Source of the DNA: Roridomyces roridus
Taxonomy: Eukaryota; Basidiomycota; Agaricomycetes; Agaricales; Mycenaceae
Assembly: GCA_029378245.1 (NCBI GenBank)
Contig: JARKIF010000012.1
Span: 1,178,001 to 1,242,000 of the forward strand
DNA: 64,000 bases
Direction of reading: 5' to 3'
Made by a program: the position numbers and the translations under genes. Shown here piece after piece: positions 63,850-64,000 of this stretch. The notes beneath the pieces were generated by a model. It saw only the letters and a program-made list of their open reading frames with translations. It searched no databases and was not told the DNA's origin. Numbering within the stretch: position 1 is the stretch's first letter; each line of letters begins with the position of its first letter.

Positions 63850-64000
63850 CCCATTCCGCAGCTGTGACCAATGTAGGCAACGGAAAGGTGAGTTAGCCAA
63901 ACTGCTTCCCGGGCCAATCTAACGCTGTATCGACTAGTCCGATGTAATGGCTACGCAACAGAATCTGCATACACCGTTGCTAATCCCCGACTACACAGGC

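Larger units (their letters stand above)
58447..64000 (+). pseudogene. Zn(II)2Cys6 transcription factor gene, split by a Ty1/copia element, continues beyond window
   Basis: The ATG at 58447 opens MAAPQTFQSRRTP; the copia element enters at 58487. After its 3' LTR and 5-bp duplication the same frame continues at 63855 with FRSCDQCRQRK, the first two cysteines of a fungal binuclear zinc cluster. An intron (63888-63937, GTGAGT...ACTAG) follows, then only six bases, TCCGAT (63938-63943), and a second intron-like stretch (GTAATG...GCTAATC...ACACAG, 63944-63998) to the window end. Read this way the protein is RKVRC, exactly the expected motif. Such proteins are DNA-binding regulators in the nucleus. 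The insertion separates the promoter and first 13 codons from the DNA-binding domain, so this allele is inferred inactive. Confidence 0.8.

Overview
The window looks like a piece of an Agaricomycete (mushroom-forming basidiomycete) genome, perhaps Mycena-like. Evidence: introns of about 48-63 bp with GT(A/G)NGT donors, a large family of F-box/leucine-rich-type genes, TPR-CHAT and MYND proteins of the kind expanded in these fungi, an Egh16/Gas1-like secreted protein, and a dense nested load of fungal LINE, Ty1/copia, hAT-type and other terminal-inverted-repeat (TIR) elements. The assignment rests on gene content only.

Layout. 1-3051: 3' end of a Tad1-like LINE (copy 1) that has cut into an F-box gene. 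3.05-29.3 kb and 29.9-51.2 kb: two collinear units, read here as an old tandem segmental duplication. Each unit holds a C block followed by a D block. The C block has a small one-TM protein gene on the minus strand, then about 3 kb of GC-rich non-coding DNA, then long F-box genes with an N-terminal coiled coil. The D block has a ~365-aa F-box gene (+), an Egh16-like gene (-), and a divergent pair of F-box genes. A TPR-CHAT gene (41.8-44.5 kb) sits between blocks C and D of unit 2. The best-preserved genes are in unit 1: F-box at 15.07 and 26.7-27.9 kb, Egh16-like at 20.7-22.0 kb, TM gene at 5.2-5.7 kb. Their unit 2 partners carry single-base frameshifts, a premature stop or deletions. 51.4-53.7 kb: MYND zinc-finger gene. 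53.96-57.98 kb: LINE copy 2, interrupted twice by DNA elements. 58.4 kb to the end: a Zn2Cys6 transcription-factor gene split at codon 14 by a structurally complete Ty1/copia element with near-identical LTRs.

Main theme: F-box genes are repeatedly broken by transposons at identifiable sites. Three F-box genes (16.6-18.6, 23.3-26.4 and 34.6-41.0 kb) become continuous, in-frame reading frames when one element is subtracted. Two of those three were hit by the same unassigned element family (TIR starting CAGGAAA, AT dinucleotide at both borders). The larger copy, 4.7 kb, itself contains a 3.2-kb element with ~530-bp inverted repeats and a 316-bp TA-flanked MITE. There is no sign of a bacterial-style operon, CRISPR array, rRNA gene or functional tRNA gene.
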